Positions 1 to 12,055 of a stretch of 64,000 nt of DNA are shown here, piece after piece. The stretch comes from Dichetophora obliterata (taxonomy: Eukaryota > Arthropoda > Insecta > Diptera > Sciomyzidae). A program made the translations under genes and the position numbers. Every line of letters begins with the position of its first letter. Positions within the stretch are counted from its first letter, which is position 1. The notes below the pieces were generated by a model. That model was not told the DNA's origin. It was given only the letters and a program-made list of their open reading frames with translations, and searched no databases. The stretch lies in the NCBI GenBank assembly GCA_963920525.1, contig OY986435.1:265255299-265319298 (forward strand), given 5' to 3'.

Positions 1-1425
1 CATCACCTAAGAACTGTAATGCAGAAAATAAAATCTGTCCCGTAATAGGCACAACAAACTGTTCCGTGACGAGTTATATCAGGCCTGTCCTGTGATTAGA
101 GCTCTCATAATTTAAGGGCAATTTACTCTGCTTTTTCCGTAAGGTTATTATGCTGCAAAGACCATTTCCAATATCGGAAATCAATTTAGTAGTAAAATAC
201 GGCTACAGAACATTTTTATAAGTACCATTGGTCATTGGGGACGGAAGAATTATAAAGCACATGGTAATGCAGGTTGGGTCCGTTCGCCCCCTGTCAATGA
301 CATCGATGTGTTAAAAGGACGTACAAAACACGAGGCGAAGGGCATGGCCCTACCACTGAGGGTATGTGAATTCTCATGCATGTAGAAGGGTCGACAGAAC
401 TACAGGGTAAAGCTACGTTTTTGACAGTTCACCAAAAAAGACAAAAAAATCTGTTTTCAAAGGGCAACAAGCTAAAAAAAATCCAGGAAGCTACATCGTA
501 AATTTACAGGCTAATGCGCTAAAAAACAGGCGAAATTTAGCCTGAAAAAGGCTAAAATGGTCACACTGCTTATATGGAGGTTGAGAAGAATTTAAAACAG
601 GGCTGGGCATTCTCACACAGTCACATTTTATTTTGCCTTGTTGGTATTGGTGCGCTCACGAATAGCGCACACTGAGCGAAATAGTTTTCACAATTATCTA
701 GATTTGCAAGTTTGTATGTTTATACCCCCGCACATACTGTTGCATGTGTTTATTTTTATTTTATGTTTTTATTTTTAGTCATCGATAGTGTTCAATATTT
801 CTTCTATGTCAACAGCAAAGCTCCAGCATTTTATTCTAAGTAAATAAATTATATTAGTTTGCTTGCAGTGGGAAATTAATCATTCTGCTTCGCCGGAAAA
901 ATTTTCTGCGGAAAAGAAATCACTTCCAAATCAGAGTTAAACATTTTGGAATGTTTTTTTTTTGTTGTTACGTTTTTATTTTAATATTATAAAAACTTAA
1001 TATATACGAATAATTAAAATTATAATAAAAACTTTAAAAATTGATTAATAAAAATAATATGAATAAGTAATGCCCAAAATCTTAATAGGTAATATGTATT
1101 AATTATATTTAACCCCAATATATACGAATAATATGATATTCTACGAAATATCAAATATATGCATCAGTATTATAAATCTACAAATCAAAATATTATTTTT
1201 TTAAGAGTGTACATAAAATTTGCGACATAAATCTTCACAGCAGTGTCGGGCAGCTTTGCACACCTATACTTTCTCATCTTGAGTATGTATTAATGAGCGC
1301 TTTAAAGCTCACACTGAAAACAAAGTAGTGCTAAAGCGCTTTTTGCAGAAATCTTACTAGGCATTATGTGATATTTTTTGCTTTGATTTGTATTGCGAAA
1401 TTAAATAAATAAGTTGGACGAAATG
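1..1425. other. AT-rich stretch without recognisable gene
   Basis: No reading frame, transposon terminus or RNA gene that I can support. From about 950 to 1210 the sequence is almost pure A/T. The first 600 bases are less AT-rich and could be old repeat, but show no paired ends. Confidence 0.5.
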
Positions 1426-1827
1426 TCAAAAGGAAACAGACCGACAGACGGGTAATGTGAAATACAAATAATCAAACGGAAATGTAAAAAGGCAGGCTAA
1501 TAGTAAAAAACAAATATATTTTTTATTGTGCTTATGTTGCTTATTGTGATTTTCCAAGGCCAAACTGACAGCGTAAGATGCTTTCATTACACTTGCTTGG
1601 AACTGATCTCTGTATAATATGATATGTGGACATGCCGCTTTTAAATTAATTAATTTCTCCATCGCATGCTCCACAATTGCCTTATATTCGCCATGCAAAT
1701 TATCGTTATGCCTTGTAATGTATAATTTTTTTAATTTTACCTCTTTGATGCTGCGCCATGCCGTTATTTTTTTAAATTCATAAATACTTTCAAAAATTGT
1801 GCAAACATAAAATTTCATACAGTGCAA
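1426..1827 (-). pseudogene. Possible relic of an hAT-type transposase N-terminal region
   Basis: A 133-codon frame. The middle part, from a Lys/Leu/His-rich stretch to VMKASYAVSLALENHNK, resembles the segment after the BED-like finger in insect hAT proteins (GTF2IRD2/FAM200-like), where a motif like 'ASYxVSLxLAKxxK' is usual. The frame then runs into a hydrophobic tail that fits no family and is probably read-through of non-coding DNA. No catalytic domain and no LDPRFK or dimerisation motif is found nearby. The start is arbitrary. This is similarity recognised by eye; the frame could also be chance. Confidence 0.3.
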
Positions 1828-2096
1828 TCTTACGTTATATCTGTGTCGATGAGCAATAACAGCTTAAGTCTTATTTCAAAGTTTCCAGAAATCTTGCTTC
1901 AAAGTTTTCAATCGCCATATAAGTTATATGAAAGGGCCTATTGTTTTTGCATCATATCTTTGGCTAAGGTCATGCTAGTAGTTCTAGATTTTGTGTGTTT
2001 ATAATGATATATACGTGGAACGCAACTATATCAATAACTCAGTTCTGTCTTAAATCGACTTAAGCTATTATTGCTTGTCGACACAGATATAATATA
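1828..2096. repeat. Small foldback (MITE-like), ~270 bp
   Basis: The left end reads TATATCTGTGTCGATGAGCA and its reverse complement is found at 2050-2093 with a few mismatches; the arms continue through AGCTTAAGTC. The right half (from TTTGGCTAAGG through CGACTTAAGCTATTATT) recurs in the same orientation at 47890-48030, showing a dispersed family. The flanks suggest a TA or TTA target. Confidence 0.55.
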
Positions 2097-2198
2097 ATAT
2101 ATTCAAGGAACACGCAAGCGCAGATTTTATCTGCTTGACATTCGCTTGAACACTGAAGCTTTGATCGTTCTGTAGGTGAGATAAATACATATTCCCAG

Positions 2199-3100
2199 TA
2201 AAAAAGTGGATCATCCTATGAGCGATCTGGGAGTGCTCCCTATGGAGCAGTGGAGTGCTCCTTATTGATCCAAGCTAGGTGTATTTTGTGTTCTCTTTTA
2301 ACATTGCATGTCCTAGGAAGGGTAGCGCTCCCTTTAACATCCCAGAGGAGCTCAAAAGGAGCGATCAATAACTGATCCAAATGGATCAGCAAAGGAACAT
2401 TTAAAATATGTTTTTTTAAAAGATCAAAGAACCAACATGCGCCTTATACAAACAAGGTGGTTTGGTCTTTGACGTGAAAGGAAAGGGATAGGTTAGCTAG
2501 AGGAATTGATTGGAACCATATGTGAATTATTGATTAGACGAAACAGACGTGAAAGGCAATGCTTTCAATTGCTTTCAACCGAGGCCAGTGTGTGTTAATG
2601 CATTTTCAGCCCTTAGTTGTTCCTGTCCTTTAATTCCACATTTTCCACAATTTAGTTGTGGATTTTAAGTTTTGCATAATTCTTAAATGTAGAAAAGAAC
2701 AAAGAAAGTGAAAAGAACCATGCCCGAACCCGGAGTCGAACCAGGAACCTCTGGGTTGCTAGTCTAGCGCACTCTCCACTAGACTGCAATGGTCGATTTT
2801 TCACAGAAAATAATGATCGGGTTTCTTACAAAGCACATGCCTCACTTTAAGTCCTTTTTTTAATTTATTGCTCGCCTTTTGATTTTATAAAACAGTAAAG
2901 GAGCACAAGGGCACAAGTGCTCACTTTTTGATCGAATAAAACAGCATAAGAGCGCTCTCTTGTTGCTCCTCATAGGGTTTTACTGCACAAGCACAATCTC
3001 AAGTGTGCAAAGCTCCCAGTAAAAAAATATACGATCGCTCCCGTGAGGAGCAACAAGAGAGCGCTCTTTTGCTGTTTTATTGGATCAAAAAGTGAGAACT
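2199..3100. repeat. Inverted-repeat element(s) with CAGTAAAA ends, interrupted by a SINE
   Basis: CAGTAAAA with ATCCTATGAG at 2199-2223 faces CTCATAGGGTTTTACTG ending near 2992. A second CAGTAAAA starts at about 3028. The segments 2918-2975 and 3040-3098 are inverted copies containing GAGCGCTCT and GAGCAACAAGAG. The block looks like two related hairpin units back to back. Exact ends and target duplications are not resolved. Confidence 0.5.
2408..2796 (-). mobile_element. tRNA-derived SINE, copy 1
   Basis: On the minus strand the head (2796 to about 2722) has an A-box-like TAGTCTAGTGGAGAGTG and a perfect B box GGTTCGACTCC, as in a tRNA gene for RNA polymerase III. The anticodon-position bases align with AGC, but the anticodon stem does not pair, so this is not a working tRNA. 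The ~310-bp body ends in TTGGTTCTTTGA followed by an A-rich tail. The same head and body occur at 16264-16650 on the plus strand, diverged throughout, which identifies a dispersed SINE family. Confidence 0.85.
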
Positions 3101-3109
3101 TGTGTCTTT

Positions 3110-5204
3110 GTGAGACAACTTTTGAAAACAAAACGTTTCATATAATATATATATAAAAATATAATTTATTTTATTTTTTAAAATTATTACAAAAATCATT
3201 AATTTTGCATGTCAAATTTTTCAGACAAAAAACGTATCCCATTTAAAACAATAAGTTTTATCTTTTAAAGCAATAAGAAAATTTTTAAATTACTAAGTTT
3301 TCTTTTCAAAAACATTAAATTTTTTCTTTAATTTATTAAGCTAATCTAATTAAAAGTGTTTAAAGTTTGAATAAGAATATTTTTATCTATGGTTTTAATA
3401 AGATTTTTATTTTTTATTTTTTTTTTTTTTTTTTTTTGATAAAAACCTCTCACTGATTTTATTTTATTTTTTTGTAGTTGTTTTGACTCTGTGAAGCAAC
3501 ATATACATATATACACCAAAATCTGTTTTAAAGTTTAACGTAAACTTGACAATAAAGTAAACAAAAAATTAAGTCACATATGACCATAACATAAAATGAG
3601 TAAAAGCAGGTTTTTAATAAAGCCACAAAGCGAGATCGGCTACTTGTTTGACGTTAATTAATAAATCGACAACGATTTAGTTTATCACTTAATACGTACA
3701 GGAAACGAACTTTTGCTGCATATCTTATCTTTATTCTTTACGTAACCATTAAATTGAGCCAACAATAATGCTGAAAGAAATCTGAAGTGATTGAACTCTG
3801 TGTCTTGTTACTTATGATTGAAATTTAATGAGAAAATGCATGAAGCGAATGAAGGAGAAATGGTATGAAACTGAAAGTGATCTTAATGAATGTAACAATA
3901 CAATCGGTCGATTTAATTTATGGTATAATATTATGATGAACACAATACATATGTGATATACACATGTGTAAATAATTTGAATTTTGCATAATCTGCAATG
4001 TAAACAATTGTTTTCAGTTAACACTAGATACACCGACAATTTTACAATGTGAGATAAACCGGCACCAGTCAAAATTACTGCTCATAGAAATTAGGGCTTG
4101 TGGAGTTTATAAAATTATTCATATAATTTTCAATCAAATGTCATGACAATTTTTTCAAAAAAAAGTTGAGATGCAGTAGGAATTTAAAAATTTAATTGTA
4201 AAGCTAGTCATATTGACTGGTATGGTAAATCTAGTGTTAAGATTAAAAGATACGCACAGCATATCATAAGCAAAATTTAGTTCATAAACTAAATACTGTT
4301 ATAAAAAAATGTGTGTGTGTGCTAACGCGCACAATAAAAATAAATCTTATTCCCAAAATTTTCAAGCTACATAAATGGTTATATAATTTGTATAGAATAA
4401 ATTAAATCTTACTATAAAATTCTATTTCATTCATTGACTGTTTATCGTAGATTTATTTTGACCATTTCAATATTATTATTATATCATACTATTGTTTTGT
4501 ATCATGACACCATGATAACATACCATGCATATACGACATTTTATTATACCATAACATTACACCACATCATCATACCATTCCATTCTATAATTTTGCTCAA
4601 ACACACTATAATAAACACAATTTTGCTCAAACTTAATATTTTGTAGTTTCAACGGTTTTATTTCATCTTCACACGACCACAGCTCGGTAATGGATAGGTT
4701 GAGTGGGTTCGTTGATACACCGTTAGAAAGGCCAATTTATTGCCTTTGAAATAAGCTCTTAAAAGACGTTTTCCATGAGTTCGTTTTTCTGCTAGAAACA
4801 ATAGTATGAACCAAATTCATGAAATAACAATTAACCCCGTAGCTCCTAAGGGTGTGAAAATAGAACCCCCCTCCCATACGTTTTTTTGCTAAACTTAATC
4901 TCCTCTTTCACCTCCGTAAATATTCGCACTCTTACACGGGACACCCTGTATATATTATTGAATGATATTCAGTATCATAAATATCATATGATATCAAACA
5001 CCATACCATAACATCATGCTTTACCATCCTACTATGCACAGCATGACATTCTTTAAAAACCTTCACATCATACCAAACTAGAGGCTCGTAGACAAGGGGA
5101 CAGGTTTTGGGAATCAAGTCCTCTATAAAGTCTAAAATCAAAAAATTATTGCACATTGTATAATTATAACGATTAAAAACAATAATTTAGATTTTTTTAA
5201 ATAT
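3110..5204. other. AT-rich, simple-sequence-rich DNA, no gene seen
   Basis: Contains a run of about 18 T near 3420-3437, a GT run near 4312 and CATACCAT-like low-complexity sequence at 4490-4640, including a short duplication of ATTTTGCTCAAAC. The reading frames present are composed of these simple sequences. Confidence 0.55.
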
Positions 5205-6400
5205 ATTTTAAATACGTATCCGTGTCATACGAACACGGATATCTTCTGATTATCACTATGAATTAGTATTAAATACAATAAAATATATTACGTGCAAGTT
5301 GGTTTTTAATAGACAAAAAATATTAAAAAAATTTGGACGTATAAATTTGAAATGAGAATATTTTTTTGCTTCACAGATTTTACACACGTGATTTTTAGTA
5401 GTGGGGTCTTAGCTTTTTTAACAAATTTTTTATATAAATTATTTTGGGGATTTTATTTTTATATAATCGAAAGTAATAACTACTAATCAATTGTTTGATA
5501 GTCAAATTATAAACAAAGATGAGTATTACGTCATGACAAAATTTTTTAAATCATTATTTTATATCCTATAGAGGGCGCCACAGTCAATTTAATGTGATGT
5601 TGCATAGCCTTACACCAACGGACGAAGAAAACGCTTCCAACAATGCCTCATTTGTCACATTATGACAAGTAGTGTAGAAGTTAAGAGTTTAGTTGTCATA
5701 GTCATATTCAATTTAATGTGACGTCACATAGTCTATACCCAGCGGACGATCAACACGCTTCTAACGATACTTCATTTGTCAAAATATGATTAGTAGTTTA
5801 GAAGTAAAGGTTTAGTTTACTTTCTGTTGTCTAAAAAACTCCATATTAAAATTTATATGACGTCATATAACTTTTAAGCAGCAAACGATCAAAATGCTTC
5901 CAACGATAACTTATTTGTTAAATTATTATAAGTAGTTCAGAATTTAATGGTTTAGTTGACTTGCTGTCCTCTAGAGGGCGCCATAATAAATTGTATGTGA
6001 CGTCACATGGCCTATAGAAAGCGGACGATCAAAACGCTTCCAGCGATGCCTTATTTGTCACATTATGATAAGTAGATTATAAGTTAGGGGTTTATTTGAC
6101 TTGCTGTCCTCTATAGGGCGCCATATTAAATTTTATGTGACGTCACATAAGTTTTCTTCAGCGAACGATCAAAACGCTTCTAACGACACCTCATTAGCTT
6201 ATGTCACTTATGTCACTTAGCCTATAACCAGAAGACGATCAAAACGCTTCCTACGATACCTCATTTGTCAAATTATGATAAGTAGTTTAGAAGTGAGAGT
6301 AGAACAGATGAACATACATACATACATATATACCGGTCAAACACATATACCGCTCTGTTTGCTTTGCCTTAGTCCGGTAAAAAGCTTCATTGATCAACGA
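5205..6400 (+). repeat. Dispersed element with tandem ~140-bp units carrying TGACGTCA palindromes
   Basis: The palindrome GTGACGTCAC or ATGACGTCAT lies at 5718, 5857, 5997 and 6137, spaced 139-140 bp. A degenerate unit precedes (about 5594) and a partial one follows (about 6210). Each unit also has an AGAGGGCGCCA-like block, CGATCAAAACGCTTCCAACGA and TCATTTGTCAAATTATGATA. The leader at 5214-5290 and the tail at 6270-6400 recur with a single unit at 45188-47690, where a Tc1 and a MITE interrupt it. No coding frame. TGACGTCA is the CREB/ATF site, but function is not shown. Confidence 0.8.
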
Positions 6401-7220
6401 TATAGTCACTACTTTAAAAAATGTGTAGAAACCGTTATACAAAACCTGTTATCGATGCACAAATTTGTTCACAACATTATTTTTTATGCTATGAAATAAA
6501 TCCCAAAAATAATGAAATAAATCCCAAATGAATTAACTCCCAAAAAGAGAGAGTAATGAAATAAGACCCAAAATTTAAGGAAATTTTTTGAGAGTTAGTT
6601 ATTTTTTTAAATATTTCATTGGGTGCTATTTCGTGGTGCCAATTACACAAGGTTTTATGAAAATTTTATGCATATCTTAGAAATAAATCTAATACTTATC
6701 TGTCCGAAAGAAAAACACATAACACAATTTTATTTGTGTTATTTATTTTTAGTTTGCCCAGTACTTTTCCACTTAAAATCTTACATATAAATATATTTTT
6801 TTTTTTTAAAAAAATTTTTTCTGATAATAGCAGATTTTTTCAAAACAAATATGACAACACTGAGTGAATCTTAAAAGAGAGTCTGAATTTAAGTCTCCGT
6901 GAAAGTGTATGAGTTTAAAAAAATTCGAAAACTTAATCTACATTTTTTTTATATTTACGTATATTTTTTATGCAATTTATTCTCCATTTGAATGTTTTGA
7001 CTAAAAATGGCAAAATGTTCTCGATCCAAAAACTATAAGTACCAAGTAATGCCACTTTTACTTAGATATTAACTAATAACAAATGTAAACCACATTCAAG
7101 AATAATGACAATAATAAAATTAAATTTGCTTGAAAACGTTCGGTATCCATTCTTTAAATATCTCCCCTCCCTCGTAAAAAACTTTGGCTACAGACCTGTC
7201 AATACCATCAAACAATATCG
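6400..7220. other. AT-rich spacer, no gene seen
   Basis: No paired termini or convincing reading frame; contains A/T runs and short repeats of the word CCCAAA near 6500-6570. Confidence 0.5.
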
Positions 7221-7224
7221 ATTA

Positions 7225-8300
7225 GCCTGGTTTTAGTGTCGTATGAAAAAATAAATATTGAAATATTGAAGCTTATCAAGCTTCATTTTGTTAGATTTCG
7301 CAAAAAAATGATTTAGCCAAAATTTGGTTTCGATCGAGTAGGGGCAACCCTTGCCGCGCCGGCCCCAAAGATGGGTAATTTTACACAAATATTTAATACC
7401 TCCCAGGGGTGCCCCAAGAGGGGTAAAGTCTATGACTGGGTCCTTTTATTTTTTTACCCCCAACATTTCCTTCGAATATGTCAACCCCCAATCTGTCACC
7501 CTTCTGGGTCCCCCTGTCAAAAAGCCATTTTTATGAAAAATCGCTGTAACTGTCCTGTGGTGACTCCTAGATGGGTGAAATGTATCACCACGACCAACTT
7601 CCATTTCTTTTTATTGCCAAACATTTTTTTAACACATCTACCCCCTATCGGGTACCCCTCTGGAAGCCCCCTACAAAAAACATAAGATATTAAGGGATAT
7701 TCTAAACAATAATCCATAGCTCCGCTGGAGTGGCTCTTCGAGGGGTCAAATGTATGACCGGATACATTTGCGGGACTTACCCCCAAATTTAAGATGTGTT
7801 AAAAAATATGCTTGGCAATAAAAATTAATTGGACTTGGTAGTGCATTTGACCCACATAGGGGTCACCCCAGGACAGTTAGAGATTTGTAATATATATTGC
7901 ATTTTGTATGGCGGGACCCAGTAGGGTAAATTGGAAAGGAATGTTAAAGGTGAAAAAATAATAGAACGATATGATTGATTTGACCCCTCTTGGGGTCACC
8001 CCGGGGGAAGTGTTAACTATTTCCACTAAATTTTTGTCAAATTACCCAATTTTGGGGCCGGCGCGGCAAGGGTTACCCTACTCGATCGAAACCAAATGTT
8101 GGCTAAATCATTTTTTTGCGAAACCTAACAAAATGAAGCTTGATAAGGGTTACCCCCTTGCTTGATAAGCAAGGGTTACCCCCATCCGAGCGGTACCAAA
8201 TTTTGGATCAATAATTTTTTTTTTGCGTAACCTGACAAAATTGGCTCTGATAAGCTATCAATATCGCAAAAACGCTCACTTAAACCAGTCTTATATCAAT
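7225..8300. mobile_element. GC-richer long-hairpin (foldback) element, ~1.08 kb
   Basis: Nearly the whole element pairs with itself. Sequence from 7272 (CTTATCAAGCTTCATTTTG) onward is the inverse of sequence ending at 8147, through GCCGCGCCGGCCCC at about 7350 and its partner at about 8055, and on to an AT-rich centre near 7700-7780. The arms are built from ~155-170-bp units, each with a block like GGGGTGACCCCAAGAGGGGT (near 7398, 7552 and 7722, and inverted near 7855 and 7980). The right arm has an extra tandem copy of its outer segment at 8148-8258. A weaker outer pairing (CCTGGTTTTAGTG and its inverse) extends the ends to about 7225 and 8300. No target duplication identified; no coding capacity. 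Confidence 0.8.
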
Positions 8301-10040
8301 ACAAAATCTATAATTTCTTTTTCAAAAAACTTGTTATAGAAAATATTTCCTGCAAATAAGCTCATTCCCAAAATACCATAATAATGTTGTCTTTAGTATA
8401 GTGCTTTTATTTTTTATTTTTTTTTTGTGTGTGTGTAGGCGTATCACGCTCAATTTTAACTAGCTGGAAATATCAGATTAATGTTAACTAATAAAACTTC
8501 ATTTGTTTTTGTAAAAAAGTGTTTAATAAACTTGTAATCGAATTGGAGTAAGAAATTGTTGTACTGCTAACGCGATGAAATCAATACTAATTAGTCATTG
8601 ACAGCTATGTAAGTAAGGTAATCGCTGTGCACAATTCACAAACTGGCCACAAGACAATTAATGCAATTTAATTACGGAATTTATAGCGAACCTAACGATA
8701 ATAGAAAATGTTTTGTTTATACTTGTTTTGGAGTTGTGACTCGTGCCGCAACGTAAACGTGCACCGTTAACATCACTTGACTCAGCGGCAGCATGACTGA
8801 CGATAATGTTGTAACAAGCGATGCTATTGACAATAACCCACGTTCATTTTTTTTTTTTGCATTTTTTGATTTTTATAGAAAGCAGCAAAACCCAAAACAA
8901 GCCATCCGAATTAGAATTTAAGGCAAAATCCAAAAGCGTCGAATGCTAATCAGTATGCGGCTGACAGCTTAAATGTCAAAATTGGTGTGTAAAGCTTGTA
9001 AATCAGTATTGGTAGATACTGCTGAGTGTTGGTGATTGTGTAGCTTGGCTGTATTTTACATTTCTAGAAACATTAACACAGAATATAGTCAGAATTGTCT
9101 ATTAGTTAAAGCTTTAAATTTATTTTCAAAGTTTCAATATTTTTTTTACAAATAAAATAAAATTATGTCCATTTATACTGTTTTCAAAACATTTTTTTTT
9201 TAAACTTTAACTGTAATTTTTATTTTTGATTACCTTTCAATTCAATATGCAATAAGCTTTTACTTAACTATTTTCCACTTGAGTGAATAACGAAATGAGT
9301 TACAACATAATCTTACCATATAGTTTCGCTTTTCTTAGTTTTTGTGTGGGATATTTTATATTTTAAAAAAATCTTTAAATTTCAATAAATAAACTGTCAT
9401 ATAAATTAGCGATAAGTTGCGTTCCTCAACTATCATTAAGTGGTTTATTTGTTTGGTTTATCTAACAATATGATAATATATTTGCATAGCTTTTATCTGC
9501 TGAAAACATAATCAAAAAAATTGTTAAAATAAATAATAACAACAAATAGCTTGCGAGCCCAGAAGCTGAAGATGGCGATATTTTTGTTAACTCTGTACAA
9601 AGCAATGCCTACAAAAGACCCATAAAAGATAACGCACATAAAAACAAACATTTTTTTTTTTTTTTGTTCAAGCAACGGTTTGTAAAAAGTTTTAATTAAT
9701 GTCAATATGTTTATTTAGCCAACCTACCTACTCGCTTAAGCTTTGTAAAATTTCCTATGTTTTTTACACACACACCGGCAATCATAAAAATGTAAAATGT
9801 AAAAAAAATATAAATGGTGTAATTTACATAAACGCCTCTCTAATAAAATTCCCAAAACAACTTCGAGTTAACGTATTTTATTTACAAAAATACCCTTTAG
9901 TTTAATACTTTGCCCATCTAGGGGCACGTTTGGCTCGTTTTTTAAAGAACATACCTTGTGTTTATGTAATTTGTCGACGCAATTTTGTAACAACAGTAAA
10001 TTTGTTTTTGCATTTAAATAATTATACATTCAGCCGAATC
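8300..10040. other. AT-rich DNA without recognisable gene
   Basis: Several A/T runs and short frames only. No transposon ends or tRNA-like boxes recognised. Confidence 0.5.
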
Positions 10041-10044
10041 GATA

Positions 10045-10265
10045 TGTATGGAGAAAAAAAAGTCAGCCCGGACACCGACTCAAAAGTTAAAAGGACTCTC
10101 AAAAAACATCATTTTTTTTGATCGGAGAAATCCCCATGGAGCGGTTTTGGTTCTCCAGAACCCTTTTTTTGACCAAAAAATCATGTTTTTTGCACGAAAC
10201 TTTTTTTTTGTTCAAAATGCATACCCAATATGCATTCTGAATAAGAAAATTAATAAAAATTTAGA
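10045..10265 (+). repeat. Diverged relative of the 32434-37104 foldback arm
   Basis: The order of words TATGGAG...AAAA, CTCAAAAGTTA, GGACTCTC, GATCGGAGAAA, TTTTGGTTCTCC, ATGTTTTTTG and ACTTTTT matches the arm at 32450-32640, with extensive divergence. No partner arm or target duplication is seen, so it is a solo end or truncated copy. Confidence 0.5.
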
Positions 10266-10750
10266 AATTTGAAATTTTATTTTTCTTAACAAACTGACTT
10301 AAAAATACGGGCCCTTAAGCCCGTATGATACTTCATTGCTTTGTCCATTTTTTATTCATTGACAATGAAACTAGAGCAGTTGAAATAGTGCTAAAGCTTA
10401 AATTCAAGAAGTGTGAGTGCATACGCATATAGTACGAATTGGACAAAAAAATGTGCGATGGACAGCATTTTCAATGCATTGTTTTTGGCGTTTCTTTCAA
10501 TTCGTTCGTTTAAGTTTCGATCAAATATTAAGGGCGTGTGTTAATTGGCTACTTTTACAACGAGGTGAGGTGAGGTGGAAAAATTTACGTAGTGGAGAAA
10601 ATATTTTACGTTTTTGTTGTGCCAATTGGGAATGTTCAAATTTTGACATATAATATTAAAACTTGAAAACATTAGCTGATTTCGTTGCCTTAATTTATAA
10701 TGGATAATTCTTTCGCAATTCTTTCTGCAACAATGTCGTTGTTTTTTGGA

Positions 10751-11809
10751 ATACGCTGAAGAAATTGAAATTTTAAGCAACATGCTCCTACTTTTAGCAA
10801 ATGAAAGAGAAAGGATTAGACCGCGGGTAAGTTCTATAATATTTGCTAGAGTTTCATATTTTCTATATATAATTTAGGGAATTTTATATTTGAGACCACG
10901 AGCTACTTTCGACACAATTAACGCCATTATGAATTGCGAAAACAAGACAACGCGGATGTATTTAAGGATCTCAAGTAACACTTTTCGGCACATTGTTACT
11001 CTAATACCTCGTAAGCGGCACGGAGGGTCATTAGAATTTGAAGTCATGTGCTTCTTGTACTGGATGGCTTGTGGATGCAGCTATATAGTGCGAAATATAA
11101 TTCACAAAATGTTTGAAGAATTCTTAAAAATGAAGGATGTTATTAGCCATGGATCCGTCGAAGACCACGTAAGATGTGTTAATAAATTCTGCAATAAGGC
11201 CAATACTCAAGTCTTTAGAAATTTTATCGGAATAATAGATGGGACCCACGTACGAATCAAGTGCCCTGTAAATAAACACGATTAATATTTCAACCATACA
11301 AAATTTTATTAGATTCAGGCACAGGCAGTCGTGGATAGCGATTTTAAATTTATGGACGTATTTGTTGGCTACCCAGGCTCCGTACACGATACTCGTGTTT
11401 TTTTTAACAGCCCCTTATACTCGAGAGGAATGTATCCACCAAACGGAAAGTTTTTATGTGGAGATAAAGGCTATCCTTGTCGCTTAAGTCCAGTTGTGAT
11501 AATAACACCGTTTAAAGAACCACTCACTTCTGATCAGGCAAGATTTAATGCAACTTTTAGCAAAATTCGAGTCTACTTTGAATCAGCCTTTGGAATGCTT
11601 AAATCAAGGTGACCGTTTTTTGTGCATTTGTACTGCACAGCATTTGTGTTTTGCAAGAAGATTTCCTTAATTTTAGTCCTTCAAATGAGGATATTTTTAA
11701 CGAAGTTTCTAATGAAGTGGATACTATTGGTGATTCAGAAGAAGGTATTAATATGAGACATCAATTATTTCAAGAATTCATTTCAGCTAATTTTATTCAA
11801 ACTTTGTAA
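10751..11809 (+). pseudogene. PIF/Harbinger DDE transposase (nuclease), inactivated
   Basis: A short upstream exon (ending 10826 with ERERIRPR) appears spliced by a 51-bp GT-AG intron (10827-10877) to the main frame at 10878. The main frame contains GIIDGTHVRIKCP (first catalytic Asp), YPGSVHDTRVF (second Asp), LCGDKGYP, and FSKIRVYFESAFGMLKSR (catalytic Glu), all diagnostic of the DDE_Tnp_4 family. Two in-frame stops lie between KCPVNKHD and IQAQAVVDSDF (TAA at about 11284, TAG at about 11311). After FGMLKSR the frame ends and resumes in another frame at about 11615 with FCAFVLHSICVLQED, the usual C-terminal segment, so roughly 40-50 residues are missing there. The exact start Met is unclear. 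Confidence 0.88.
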
Positions 11810-12055
11810 ATTACTAAACAATTCAAATGTGAATAAATAAAAGAGCAAAACCAAAAACACAACAAATAAGTGAAACTATCTAAAAATGTAATTATGAAGA
11901 GAAGAACGTTGAGAAAAAATAAATTTATTCTGACTCCGATTCAGACGTCAAAAGAAGCTGTGAATTGTCAACTTCTGGGCAAAGCGTTTGTGCCACCTGT
12001 CCAAAGATCAGTAGCATGCTGGACATGCGCTTGTCTACCTTTCGGCACCTTTTTT

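Noticed and set aside
2720..2796. A functional tRNA gene
   Set aside because: A and B boxes are present, but the anticodon stem does not pair and the sequence continues into a repeated ~310-bp body shared with another locus; it is a SINE head.
4434..4646. 70-codon open frame
   Set aside because: It consists of ATACCAT/CATAC simple sequence; the composition explains the frame.
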